Source: Phycisphaerales bacterium
GTDB lineage: Bacteria > Planctomycetota > Phycisphaerae > Phycisphaerales > UBA1924
Assembly (NCBI GenBank): GCA_020849615.1
Contig: JADLFW010000009.1
Location: 1 to 64,000, forward strand
Length of the DNA: 64,000 nucleotides
Direction: 5' to 3'
Of the stretch, positions 1 to 8,384 are shown one piece after another (the first letter of the stretch is position 1; every line of letters begins with the position of its first letter). The translations under genes were made by a program, and so were the position numbers. The notes under the pieces are model-generated. The model did no database searches. It saw only the letters and a list, made by a program, of their open reading frames with translations, and had not been told where the DNA came from.

Positions 1-46
1 CCAGGGGCTGAAGCCCCTGGCAACAATCGTCCGCCCTTCGGGCGGG
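1..46. repeat. Palindromic repeat, copy A
   Basis: First copy of a 46-base sequence that returns at 84-129 with a single difference (T38 against C121). It holds two hairpin-forming parts: arms CCAGGGGCT/AGCCCCTGG at 1-20 and CCGCCC/GGGCGG at 31-45, joined by CAACAATCGT. It lies downstream of recJ (minus strand) and starts at the window edge, so more copies may lie outside. The arrangement looks like a dispersed REP-type element; no T-run follows, so it is not a standard intrinsic terminator. Confidence 0.75.
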
Positions 47-83
47 GATGAGAAGCGGAGAAGTGCAGAGGCAGAGGCCCCTT

Positions 84-129
84 CCAGGGGCTGAAGCCCC
101 TGGCAACAATCGTCCGCCCTCCGGGCGGG
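84..129. repeat. Palindromic repeat, copy B
   Basis: Second copy of the 46-base double-hairpin element, 83 bases from the first. The one difference from copy A falls in the loop of the second hairpin, so both stems are intact. It ends 12 bases from the recJ stop codon, so recJ mRNA would carry both copies in its 3' untranslated region. A role in transcript 3'-end protection is possible but is inference. Confidence 0.75.
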
Positions 130-140
130 AGAATCGCCCA

Positions 141-1922
141 TCAATCGAGGATGCGGAGGTCGTGGAGTTCGGCTTCGACGGAGGTCAGCCCGTTCCAGAC
201 GTTGAGGCGCGGGGTGATGACGGCGTCGATGCGGGCGCCGCGGCGGGGCAGGTTGTCCTGTTCGGCCCAGTTCCAGCCGATGAGGCGGATGAGTCGGGTG
301 TCCTGGCGGATGCGCCACGAGACGTGCTTATTGGTCTTGCCGAACGCATCGGGCCCGGACTCGACGGCGGCGTCGTCGAGGCGGAGGCGGAGGGTGGGGT
401 TGGCCCGGCCGAAGGGGGCGAGGAGATCGAGGCGGCGGACGGCGTCGGCGGAGAGGTCGGCCGCGCGGGCCCGGCAGTCGTAGGTGAGGGCGCCGACGAG
501 CTGATCCGGCGAGAGCCGGGCCGCGGCGATGTCGAGGAAGGCATCGGTGAAGGCGGCGAGGCGGGCGTGATCGAGGCGCAGGCCCGCCGCCATGTCGTGG
601 CCGCCGAAGGTGGAGAGGTGGGTGGCGCAGTCGGTCAGCGCGGCGTGAAGGCTGAAGCCGTCGATGGAGCGGCCCGAGCCGTGGCATTCATCGCCCTTGC
701 GGCAGAGGAGGATGGCGGGGCGGTGGAAGCGGTCGACGAGGCGTGAGCAGACGATGCCGACGACGCCGGCGTGCCAGTCTTCGTGGGCGAGGATGATGGC
801 CCGGCGGTCGGGGGAGGTCATGCCGGCGGCCTCGGCCATGTCGATGGCCTGGGCGAGGATCTGCTGCTCGGTCTGGCGGCGGAGGTCGTTGAGGCGGGAG
901 AGCTCGCGGGCGATGGTGGCGGCGCGGTCGGCATCGGCGATGGTGAGGAGCTCGACGGCTTCGCGGGCGTGTCCCATGCGGCCGCAGGCGTTGAGGCGCG
1001 GGCCCATCTTGAAGCCGACATCCTCGGCGTTGAGGTCTTCACCGGCGAGGCCGGAGGCTTCGACGAGGGCGCGGAGGCCGATGATGGGGGAGTGCTTGAT
1101 GCGGTGGAGGCCGTGGCGGGCGAAGACGCGGTTCTCGCCGATGAGGGGGACGACATCGGCGATGGAGCCCAGGGCCGCGAAGGAGAGCAGCTCGATGAGC
1201 AGGGCGCGGGCCGGGGCGGGGACGCGGTCCTCGCCGCAGGACATCGTCGCGAGACGCCAGGCGAGCTTGTAGGCGACGCCGGCGCCGGAGAGGTGGTCGA
1301 AGGGGTAGGTCGAATCGGGGCGGCGGGGGTGGACGACGGCGTAGGCGTCGGGGAGGTCTTCGAGGCGCTGCGGCGGGTTGTGGTGATCGGTGATGATGAG
1401 GTCGAGGCCCGCCGCGCGGGCTGCGCGGGCGGGCTCGACGGCGGTGACGCCGCAATCGACGGAGACGACGACGCGGATGCCCTCGGTGGCGAGCTGGCGG
1501 AGGGCCTCGCTGTTGAGGCCGTAGCCCTCTTCGAGGCGGTGGGGGACGTAGGTGCGGACATCGGCATCGGGCGCAAGGTGCCTGAGCGTGTGGTAGAGGA
1601 TGGCGGTGGCGGTGATGCCATCGACGTCGTAGTCGCCGTAGATGGCGATGGGCTGGCGGGCGCGGGCGGCGTCGAGGAGCCGGGCCGCGGCCCGGTCGAG
1701 GTCGGGGATGAGCGAGGGTGGGTGGAGTTCGCGGAGGGAGGGGTTGAGGAAGGCTTCGGCCTCGGCGGCGCCGATGAGGCCGCGGGCGGCAAGGACGCGG
1801 GCGTGAAGGGGGAGGTCGGAGTCGGCGGCCCGGCTGCGGGCCCGCCACACGCAGCGGAGGCCGCGGGTGATCGGCGCGAGAGTCTCGGGGGCGGAGGGGC
1901 TAGTCTGTTGGGCGGCGTCCAT
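141..1922 (-). CDS. recJ: Single-stranded-DNA-specific exonuclease RecJ
   Basis: Cytoplasmic 5'-3' exonuclease on single-stranded DNA, acting in recombination and mismatch repair. The 593-residue product has the DHH phosphoesterase core: DYDVDG near residues 97-102 after a beta strand, VDCGV near 155, and the TDHH motif at 178-181, which supply metal ligands in the family. The C-terminal half has the DHHA1 domain with HGSGRSIDGFSL and FGGHDMAAG. The length fits RecJ. The start is the ATG at 1922. It is transcribed away from the adenosyltransferase gene, with 86 bases between them. Confidence 0.95.
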   Translation of the reverse strand: MDAAQQTSPSAPETLAPITRGLRCVWRARSRAADSDLPLHARVLAARGLIGAAEAEAFLNPSLRELHPPSLIPDLDRAAARLLDAARARQPIAIYGDYDVDGITATAILYHTLRHLAPDADVRTYVPHRLEEGYGLNSEALRQLATEGIRVVVSVDCGVTAVEPARAARAAGLDLIITDHHNPPQRLEDLPDAYAVVHPRRPDSTYPFDHLSGAGVAYKLAWRLATMSCGEDRVPAPARALLIELLSFAALGSIADVVPLIGENRVFARHGLHRIKHSPIIGLRALVEASGLAGEDLNAEDVGFKMGPRLNACGRMGHAREAVELLTIADADRAATIARELSRLNDLRRQTEQQILAQAIDMAEAAGMTSPDRRAIILAHEDWHAGVVGIVCSRLVDRFHRPAILLCRKGDECHGSGRSIDGFSLHAALTDCATHLSTFGGHDMAAGLRLDHARLAAFTDAFLDIAAARLSPDQLVGALTYDCRARAADLSADAVRRLDLLAPFGRANPTLRLRLDDAAVESGPDAFGKTNKHVSWRIRQDTRLIRLIGWNWAEQDNLPRRGARIDAVITPRLNVWNGLTSVEAELHDLRILD

Positions 1923-2008
1923 GCGGGTCGGCGTTCCTAAAGGGCAGCGTATCAGGCCCGGCGGTTCGACGGGGCGTGTGGATGGCGAAAGCGCGGGGTG
2001 GAACCGAC

Positions 2009-2602
2009 ATGGTGAAGCTGAACCGGATCTACACGAAGACGGGCGATGACGGGACGACGGGGCTGGCGACGGGCGCGCGGGTGCTCAAGAGCGACCTGCG
2101 GGTGGCGGCGTACGGGGATGTGGATGAGGCCAACTCGTCGATCGGGGTGGCGATCGTGGCGGCGGGGGCCGGGCCCGACCCGCGCGGGCTGGGGGCGATC
2201 CTGAAGTCGGTCCAGCACGACCTGTTCGACGCGGGGGCGGACCTGGCGACGCCGGTGTTGGGGGCCGAGGCGGCGGGATCGAAGCTGCGCATCGTGGCCG
2301 GGCAGACGGCGCGGCTGGAGGGGTTGATCGACCGGTTCAACGAGCCGCTGGCGGCGCTGACGAGCTTTGTGCTGCCGGGCGGGAGCGCGCTGGCGGCGGC
2401 GCTGCACGTCGCGAGGACGGTGGTGCGGCGGGCCGAGCGGACGGCGGTCGAGCTGCAGCGGCGGGAGCCGGCGGGGGTGAACGGAGAGGTGGTGCGGTAC
2501 CTGAACCGGTTGAGTGATTTGCTGTTCGTGCTGGCCCGGGTGGCGAACGACGGCGGTCGCGGGGATGTGCTGTGGGTGCCGGGGTCGAACCGGGCCCAAT
2601 AG
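2009..2602 (+). CDS. Cob(I)alamin adenosyltransferase, PduO type
   Basis: Transfers the adenosyl group of ATP to cob(I)alamin, giving adenosylcobalamin. The 197-residue protein begins with the diagnostic KTGDDGTTGL near residues 10-19, then GDVDEANSSIG near 36-46, and ends with RTVVRRAERTAVEL and LNRLSDLLFVLAR, the conserved helices of the PduO trimer. The ATG at 2009 puts the nucleotide-binding motif at the usual distance from the N-terminus; an upstream ATG at 1976 would add 11 residues not typical of the family. No other cobalamin gene lies nearby, so it probably serves salvage for B12-dependent enzymes elsewhere. Confidence 0.92.
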   Translation: MVKLNRIYTKTGDDGTTGLATGARVLKSDLRVAAYGDVDEANSSIGVAIVAAGAGPDPRGLGAILKSVQHDLFDAGADLATPVLGAEAAGSKLRIVAGQTARLEGLIDRFNEPLAALTSFVLPGGSALAAALHVARTVVRRAERTAVELQRREPAGVNGEVVRYLNRLSDLLFVLARVANDGGRGDVLWVPGSNRAQ

Positions 2603-2702
2603 GGGCGCGGGGGCGTTACACTGCGGCCGGCCCGGCGTAGAAGACGGGCCCGGGGTTGGCCCGCCGAGACCGGCCGCGAGGAGCGCGGGGGCGGGCGGGC
2701 CG

Positions 2703-4196
2703 CTGGAGAGCCGACCCATCGCGCGTTCCGCCACGTACACCGCCGATTTCCGGCACGAGTTCGAGGCCGAGACGGTCAACCTGCTGCGCGGGCGGTTCCT
2801 GCTGTTCAATGGGCTGCTGGGCGCGCTGTGGGCGATCATGTTCCTGGTGCAGGTGGTCGGGGTGATCCGGGGGCTGGCGGGGGGCGGGAAGGCGGGCGGG
2901 GTGGATGTGACGTCGGCGGCGGCGGCGGCGGCCGCGGCGACGCAGGTGGGGTGGCGTGCGATCGGGGCGGTGGTCTTCACGGGCGTCGCGGTGGCGGTGT
3001 ACGGCGTGTCGTTCGGGACGGTGCGGCGCGGGCGGCTGAGCAACAAGGACACGCTGAAGATCACGTACCTGCTGGTGATCGTGGATGGGGCGTTGCGGAT
3101 CGTGATGCACGCGATGGGCGTGCCGGGGGGGCTGGGCGGGCTGTGGGGCGTGCTGATCGCGCACGTGCTGGCGTCGATCTGCCTGCCGTGGAGCCCGAAG
3201 CAGGCGGTGTACCCGATCCTGACGCTGATCGGGCTGGATGCGGTGCTGTTCGTGGGGACGCTGCTGATCTCGGGGCAGGGCCAGTGGGGCGATGCGCTGC
3301 TGCACTTTGCGTTCAGCCCGTTCATCGCGCTGCCGGGGACGCTGATCTGCGCGGTGAGGCATTCGCGGCGGCTGCAGGTGAACAAGCTGCGGTTCCTGCA
3401 GCGGCGCTACGGCGAGGTGCGGCGCGAGCTGGTGGATGCGCGGCGGATCCACGAGGCGCTGTTCCCGCGGCCGTGCATCGACGGGCCGCTGCGGTTCAGC
3501 TACCGGTACGAGCCGATGCGGCAGATCGGCGGGGACTACCTGTACGCGTGCTTCACGGGCCCGATCGCGGTGCACCCGCCCGCGCAGGGGCCGCGGGCGG
3601 CCGGGCGGCTGAACGTGGTGATCATGGATGTGACGGGGCACGGGATCCCGGCGGCGCTGACGGTGAACCGGCTGCACGGGGAGCTGGAGCGGGTGTTCGC
3701 GGAGAACCCGGACATCGGGCCCGGCGAGGTGCTGAAGCTGCTGAACCGCTACGTGCACCTGACGCTGGCGTCGCACTCGGTGTACGTGACGGCGCTGTGC
3801 GTGCGGGTGGATGCGACGCACTCGGTGCTGGAGTACGCCAGCGGGGGGCATCCGCCGGCGTTCCTGCGGGCGGTGGATGGGACAATCCAGGACCTGCCGT
3901 CGACGGCGATCGTGCTGGGGGCGTGCGCGGATACGGATTTTCACCCCGAGCCGCGCCGGCTGGGGTTCGGGCCCGGCGATGTGCTCGTGGCGTACACGGA
4001 CGGGGCGATCGAGGCGCGGGACCGCAACGGGCGGATGCTGAGCATCCAGGGGTTCCAGCGCTGGATGGCATCGACGAAGCCGGATCCGGAGATCGGGTGG
4101 TGCGCAACGCTGCTGCAGCAGGTGGAGCAGTACCGGCACGGCCCGCCCGCGGATGACACGCTGATCGTGGAGATCGCGCGGCCGGTGGGGAGCTGA
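2703..4196 (+). CDS. Membrane-anchored PP2C/SpoIIE-type serine phosphatase
   Basis: Likely a signalling phosphatase of the RsbU/SpoIIE type. The first half has about six hydrophobic segments (one starts at FLLFNGLLGALWAIMFLV), then a basic, probably coiled-coil linker, then the phosphatase domain: GGDYL near residue 276, MDVTGHGIPAAL near 308 and YTDGAIEA near 431, which carry the metal-binding Asp residues. The start is unclear. There is no ATG between the previous stop and the first membrane segment; the in-frame ATG at 2838 would cut that segment, so the CTG at 2703 is a guess. No anti-sigma or anti-anti-sigma partner is adjacent. Confidence 0.85.
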   Translation: MESRPIARSATYTADFRHEFEAETVNLLRGRFLLFNGLLGALWAIMFLVQVVGVIRGLAGGGKAGGVDVTSAAAAAAAATQVGWRAIGAVVFTGVAVAVYGVSFGTVRRGRLSNKDTLKITYLLVIVDGALRIVMHAMGVPGGLGGLWGVLIAHVLASICLPWSPKQAVYPILTLIGLDAVLFVGTLLISGQGQWGDALLHFAFSPFIALPGTLICAVRHSRRLQVNKLRFLQRRYGEVRRELVDARRIHEALFPRPCIDGPLRFSYRYEPMRQIGGDYLYACFTGPIAVHPPAQGPRAAGRLNVVIMDVTGHGIPAALTVNRLHGELERVFAENPDIGPGEVLKLLNRYVHLTLASHSVYVTALCVRVDATHSVLEYASGGHPPAFLRAVDGTIQDLPSTAIVLGACADTDFHPEPRRLGFGPGDVLVAYTDGAIEARDRNGRMLSIQGFQRWMASTKPDPEIGWCATLLQQVEQYRHGPPADDTLIVEIARPVGS

Positions 4197-4202
4197 AGAA
4201 AG

Positions 4203-4244
4203 GCACTGGGCACTGGGCATTGGTGAATGCCAGATGCCGAATGC
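4203..4244. repeat. Degenerate heptamer tandem repeat
   Basis: Six 7-base units fill the gap between the phosphatase and the MazG-like gene: two of GCACTGG, one GCATTGG, then TGAATGC, CAGATGC and CGAATGC. Read on the other strand, the last units are GCATTCG-like, the same heptamer repeated inside ispH at 59951-59978. GGCATT and AATGCC around 4216-4230 form a short hairpin at the turn between the two halves. Confidence 0.7.
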
Positions 4245-4249
4245 CGTCC

Positions 4250-4567
4250 TCAGTCCTTCACGCCCTCGATGGTCTGGTGCGTGTACTTGCGGAGGGCGTG
4301 CTCGAGGTCAATGTTGTTGATGTTGGCGAGGGTGGTGAGCCAGGCGATGACATCGGCGAACTCTTCATCGAGGTTGGCCCGCTGGGCCGGCGTGGGTGAT
4401 TTTCCGGGGGCGTTTTCCTGAAGGGCGGTGGCGAGCTCGCCCAGCTCTTCGATGAACCACATGAACGTGCCGGGGGTGCCCCGGGCGGAGTCGGTGGGGT
4501 AATAGCGGTCGCGGATGAGCTTCTGGAAGGCGGCGAACGTCAGGGATTCGTGCGAGGGTGAGGACAT
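4250..4567 (-). CDS. MazG-like nucleotide pyrophosphohydrolase
   Basis: A 105-residue all-alpha protein of the MazG/dUTPase-like superfamily, which hydrolyses nucleoside triphosphates to monophosphates, usually for pool cleansing. FIEELGEL holds the first metal-binding EExxE-type motif and DEEFADVIAWLTTLANIN the second (ExxD). The start is the ATG at 4567, giving a compact single-domain protein; a longer reading frame upstream overlaps the divergent membrane gene and adds no family-like sequence. The true substrate cannot be told from sequence. Confidence 0.85.
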   Translation of the reverse strand: MSSPSHESLTFAAFQKLIRDRYYPTDSARGTPGTFMWFIEELGELATALQENAPGKSPTPAQRANLDEEFADVIAWLTTLANINNIDLEHALRKYTHQTIEGVKD

Positions 4568-4613
4568 GGCGGGAGGATAGAGGGTTTCCGGCCCGCGCCC
4601 ACCGAGGTAGCCT

Positions 4614-5318
4614 GTGAGGCTGATGCGGACCATCAGGCGGCGTCTTGGCCCGGCGGTGCTCGCCTGGAACTGGCGGGAGGCGGGGAAGGTTGCGCTCGCA
4701 ACCTCCACGGTTTCGGCGCTGGTGTGGGGCGGCGGCGCGATGGCGATGGTCGTGACGATGGGGGTGGTGGCGGCCGGGGCGGGGCTCAGCGAGCCCTACA
4801 CCACGTTCAATGCCTACCTGCGCTCGATCCTCGGGCTCAACTTCGTGGGTGTGGGGGTGTTCTTCATCGCCGCCGGTGCGCTGTGGGCGGGCCTGTTCGC
4901 GCTGGTCCTGGGGATGACGCCGCGGGAGGCGGTGCTGGACCGGGCGATGGCCCGGGCGGTCGCGGCGGCGCCGGTGCAGACCGTGCTGCCGATGCTGATC
5001 TGGGCGCCGCTGCGGGTGTTGGCGAGTGCGCGGGAGCCGGGCTTCGGGATCGTGGCGGGGAAGCCCAGGTGGCTGCTGGATGCCGGGTGGATCAGCTGGG
5101 CCGGCTCGGCGTGGGCGCTGCTGGCGCTGGTTGTGGCGGTCGGGGTGGGGTTGATGGGTGTGGGGGCCCGGTTCCGGCGGGCCCGGCGGGGCTCGAACTG
5201 CCCGTGGTGCGATTACCCTCGTTCGGGCTTGTCCGGGGGTGGCCGCTGCCCTGAATGCGGGTTGGATCCAGTCGGCCCGGCGGGATCGGTCGGGTCCCGG
5301 ACGGGGAGCGGGGCGTGA
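4614..5318 (+). CDS. Membrane protein with C-terminal zinc ribbon
   Basis: Not a recognised named family. The 234-residue protein has an N-terminal basic stretch, hydrophobic segments near residues 30-55 and 75-100, a weaker one near 120-140 and another near 160-185, then a cytoplasmic tail with CPWC and CPEC separated by 12 residues, a zinc ribbon. Similar short ribbons close many planctomycete membrane proteins (general knowledge, not a hit). The start is GTG at 4614 or ATG at 4623. It lies 46 bases from the divergent MazG-like gene, so the two probably share a promoter region. Confidence 0.65.
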   Translation: MRLMRTIRRRLGPAVLAWNWREAGKVALATSTVSALVWGGGAMAMVVTMGVVAAGAGLSEPYTTFNAYLRSILGLNFVGVGVFFIAAGALWAGLFALVLGMTPREAVLDRAMARAVAAAPVQTVLPMLIWAPLRVLASAREPGFGIVAGKPRWLLDAGWISWAGSAWALLALVVAVGVGLMGVGARFRRARRGSNCPWCDYPRSGLSGGGRCPECGLDPVGPAGSVGSRTGSGA

Positions 5319-5337
5319 AGCGGAGGGCTGGCCCGGC

Positions 5338-5368
5338 TTGCCTGCGGGAGGCTGGGGGCTAACATAAT
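5338..5368 (+). promoter_or_regulatory. Candidate sigma-70-type promoter of rpsL-rpsG
   Basis: TTGCCT at 5338-5343 and TAACAT at 5360-5365 (spacing 16), overlapping an alternative CATAAT at 5363-5368, stand 70 bases before rpsL in an otherwise strongly GC-rich gap. The leader then carries a hairpin CCCGGG-TGTG-CCCGGG around 5376-5391, just before rpsL. Judged by eye only; no clear Shine-Dalgarno precedes the rpsL ATG. Confidence 0.4.
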
Positions 5369-5438
5369 CCCCCTCCCGGGTGTGCCCGGGGCGGCTGTCA
5401 ATGTCTCGCCGGATTCGCCGGAACATCCCGGATTCCCT

Positions 5439-5810
<372 letters not shown>

Positions 5811-5932
5811 GCCGCGGGCGCGTTGAACAGAGTTCAGGCGAGTAATCGGTCTCCTTCCGGTCGATGCCCATCGACGGAGAACCGGTGAACCGGGCGAGCC
5901 GCCCGCGCCGCAACCCCCAAGGGAGTATCGAA

Positions 5933-6430
5933 ATGGGCCGCAAGAGCTTTACCGCCGCCAACACCCAGCTCCGTCCCGACCCCCGGTTCGGCGACATCGT
6001 GCTGTCGCGATTCATCAACTGCATCATGTTCGACGGCAAGAAGGCCGTCGCGCAGCGGGTGGTGTACGACGCGTTCGAGATCATGCAGCAGAAGCTGGCG
6101 AAGGAGACGGCCCCCGAGGCGCCCAAGTTCGCGCTGGAGGTCTTCCAGAAGGCCATCGAGAACGTGAAGCCGTTCGTCGAGGTCCGCTCCAAGCGGATCG
6201 GCGGCGCCAACTACCAGGTGCCCATGCAGGTGAACCGCAAGCGGCAGCAGTCGTTGGCGTTCCGCTGGATCATCGAGGCCGCCCGCGGCGAGAAGGGCCG
6301 GCCGATGGCCGAGCGCCTCGCCGATGAGCTCTACTCGGCCGCCAAGGGCGAGGGCAAGGCGATGACGACCCGAGACCAGACGCACCGCATGGCCGAGGCC
6401 AACCGCGCGTTCGCCCACTTCGCGAACTGA
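5933..6430 (+). CDS. rpsG: 30S ribosomal protein S7
   Basis: Primary binding protein that nucleates assembly of the 30S head and lies near the E site. The 165-residue product contains RFINCIMFDGKKAVAQ, VRSKRIGGANYQVPMQV and the C-terminal THRMAEANRAFAHF, all characteristic. The ATG at 5933 is preceded by GGGAG at 5921-5925, a fitting Shine-Dalgarno; an upstream ATG at 5864 adds a non-family extension. It lies 122 bases after rpsL and ends 32 bases before an intrinsic terminator, so the str-type operon here is just rpsL-rpsG. Confidence 0.98.
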   Translation: MGRKSFTAANTQLRPDPRFGDIVLSRFINCIMFDGKKAVAQRVVYDAFEIMQQKLAKETAPEAPKFALEVFQKAIENVKPFVEVRSKRIGGANYQVPMQVNRKRQQSLAFRWIIEAARGEKGRPMAERLADELYSAAKGEGKAMTTRDQTHRMAEANRAFAHFAN

Positions 6431-6462
6431 CCCCCGGAAGCCGAGATTCCGCCATCGAACAG

Positions 6463-6490
6463 GACCCCCGCCCGCGCGGGGGTCTTTTTT
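6463..6490 (+). terminator. Intrinsic terminator of rpsL-rpsG
   Basis: A perfect 9-bp GC-rich stem (6463-6471 with 6476-6484), a 4-base loop and six T residues (6485-6490). It ends just before the stop codon of the convergent acetyltransferase gene. Confidence 0.93.
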
Positions 6491-6493
6491 CGT

Positions 6494-7165
6494 TCAGGCG
6501 CGGAGGCGCGAGCGGGAGAGGTCCCACTCATCCGCGAGCACATCCCAGCCGATCGAGTCGGACCAACCCAGGCCCTCGAGCCAGCGGTCCTGGCGGGCGT
6601 GCATGATCTGGCGCAGGCCCAGCCGGGCCGGGACACCGCGGGAGGCGGTGTTGGCGGCGGCGGCGAAGATGTGGATGCGGCGGAAGCCGAAGCCGCCCTG
6701 GCACTGCGGAGCAAATCCGATCGAAATCGTGCGGGCGAGGACTTCGGTGGCGATGCCCTGGCGGCGGCGGTCGGGGCGCACCCAGTAGCCGGTCTCGGCG
6801 TTGTGCCACTCGGGCGCGAGGCGGTTGAAGCCGGTGCCGGCGATGAGCTCGCCGCTCGCCTTGTCGAACACGCCGTAGACGAACCCGAAGACGGCGTTGT
6901 TCTCGGGGGCGAGCGGGTTGGCCATCGAAGCGCGGAAGCGATCGATGCACGCCGCGGAGTCGGCGATGGTCTTGTGCTGCGACCGGGCCCAGGGCAGCCA
7001 GGGGACGTAGCTCTCGCGGAAGGCATCGATGGCGTGGAAGAGGGCGGGGGCGTCGGAGGGCTCGTAGGCCCGGATGGTGAAGCGGGGCGATTCGAAGCGG
7101 ACGGGAGGCGGGGAGGGCGGGGTCCAGGGCGCCGGCTGCTGCGGGGTGGTCATGAGGGTGATCAT
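6494..7165 (-). CDS. GNAT acetyltransferase, RimJ/RimL type
   Basis: A 223-residue acyl-CoA-dependent N-acetyltransferase. After a Pro-rich leader, RFTIRAYEPSDAPALFHAI opens the GNAT fold, GELIAGTGFNRL is the central strand, and ETGYWVRPDRRRQGIATEVL near residues 133-152 is the acetyl-CoA-binding motif A (Q/RxxGxA type), followed by a motif-B-like region ending in RLGLRQIMHAR. This pattern matches enzymes that acetylate protein or small-molecule amines. Starts are possible at 7165 or 7153; the longer is used. It is divergent from the MoeB/ThiF-like gene. The substrate is unknown. Confidence 0.85.
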   Translation of the reverse strand: MITLMTTPQQPAPWTPPSPPPVRFESPRFTIRAYEPSDAPALFHAIDAFRESYVPWLPWARSQHKTIADSAACIDRFRASMANPLAPENNAVFGFVYGVFDKASGELIAGTGFNRLAPEWHNAETGYWVRPDRRRQGIATEVLARTISIGFAPQCQGGFGFRRIHIFAAAANTASRGVPARLGLRQIMHARQDRWLEGLGWSDSIGWDVLADEWDLSRSRLRA

Positions 7166-7226
7166 CCCCGGTTGCGGCCCGGCCTACAACATGGGGCCCG
7201 GCGGGTCAGTTGCGCCGGGCCAACCG

Positions 7227-8345
7227 ATGACCACTCCCATGACCGGGCCTGATCGTGCCAACCCCGACCTGGCGAGATACCACCGGCAGATGCTGCTGGC
7301 GGGGATCGGCGAGGCCGGGCAGCGGGCGCTGCTGGCCTCGCGGGTCGTGATCATCGGTTGCGGGGCGCTGGGGTGCGCTTCTGCGGACCTGCTCGCGCGG
7401 GCCGGGGTGGGCGAGCTGACGCTGATTGACCGCGATGTCGTGGAGCTGACCAATCTGCAGCGGCAGACGCTGTATTGTGAAGCGGATGCGGCGGAGGGTG
7501 CGCCGAAGGCGGAGGCCGCGGCCCGTCGGCTGGCGGATGTGAACAGCGCGATCCGCATCCGGCCCGTGATCGCGGATGTGACGCACCGGAACGTGGAGCG
7601 GCTGGTGGGGCTGGGCGGGGGGAGCGGGGCGGGCGGCCCGGTGGTGCTGGTGGATGGGACGGACAACTTCCATACGCGGTACCTGCTGAACGATGCGGCG
7701 GTGAAGCACGGGGCGCCGTACATCTACGGCGGCGCGGTGGGGACGACCGGGATGGTGATGCCGGTGCTTCCCGGGCGTGGCCCGTGTTTGCGCTGCATCT
7801 TCGATGAGCCGCCGGCGGCGGGGACGACGCCGACGTGCGACACGGCGGGGGTGCTGGGCCCGGTCGTGGCGATGGTGGCGGCGGCGCAGGCGGCGGAGGC
7901 GATCCGGGTGCTGGTGGCGGGCCCGGCGTCGGTCGAGCCGGGGCTGCTGGAGTTTGATGCGTGGAACGGGCGGGTGCGGCGGATCGAGGTGGGCAGCGCG
8001 AGGCGGGCGGAGTGCGCGGCGTGCGGGCGCGGGAGGTACGAATACCTGGATGGGAGCCGGGCCGAGGACACGGCGGTGCTGTGCGGGCAGCGGGCGGTGC
8101 AGGTCTGGCCCGACTCCGCGCAGGCGGGGGGGCTGGTGGACCTGAAGGGGCTGGCAGCGCGGCTGCGGGAGCACGGGCCGGTGACAGCGCACGAGTACCT
8201 GCTGCGGGCCCGGCTGGAGCGGGAGCGGGGGAGGGAGGGCGCGGTGATCGAGTTGACGGTGTTCGCGGATGGGCGAGCGGTGGTGCGTGGGACGGGCGAG
8301 GTATCGGAGGCGAGGGCGATCTATGCGCGCTACGTTGGTGCGTAG
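7227..8345 (+). CDS. MoeB/ThiF-family E1-like adenylyltransferase
   Basis: Adenylates the C-terminal glycine of a ubiquitin-like sulfur carrier (ThiS or MoaD) for thiamine or molybdopterin synthesis. The product has 372 residues. IIGCGALGCASADLLARAGV near residue 43 is the nucleotide fold; NLQRQ and DGTDNFHTR line the ATP site; CLRC near 187 and CAAC near 263 are the zinc ligand pairs; CDTAGVLGPV near 204 holds the catalytic-type Cys. There is no rhodanese domain, but a tail with VFADGRAVVRGT and ARAIYARYVG resembles the C-terminal domain of some ThiF proteins. The start is the ATG at 7227; the ATG at 7191 is an alternative. Confidence 0.88.
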   Translation: MTTPMTGPDRANPDLARYHRQMLLAGIGEAGQRALLASRVVIIGCGALGCASADLLARAGVGELTLIDRDVVELTNLQRQTLYCEADAAEGAPKAEAAARRLADVNSAIRIRPVIADVTHRNVERLVGLGGGSGAGGPVVLVDGTDNFHTRYLLNDAAVKHGAPYIYGGAVGTTGMVMPVLPGRGPCLRCIFDEPPAAGTTPTCDTAGVLGPVVAMVAAAQAAEAIRVLVAGPASVEPGLLEFDAWNGRVRRIEVGSARRAECAACGRGRYEYLDGSRAEDTAVLCGQRAVQVWPDSAQAGGLVDLKGLAARLREHGPVTAHEYLLRARLERERGREGAVIELTVFADGRAVVRGTGEVSEARAIYARYVGA

Positions 8346-8384
8346 GCCCGGGCGGGATGAAGAGCACATGCATGGAGCACAGGG

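Noticed and set aside
1-129. CRISPR-like repeat
   Set aside because: Only two copies, the unit contains two hairpins, one short spacer, and no cas genes in the window.
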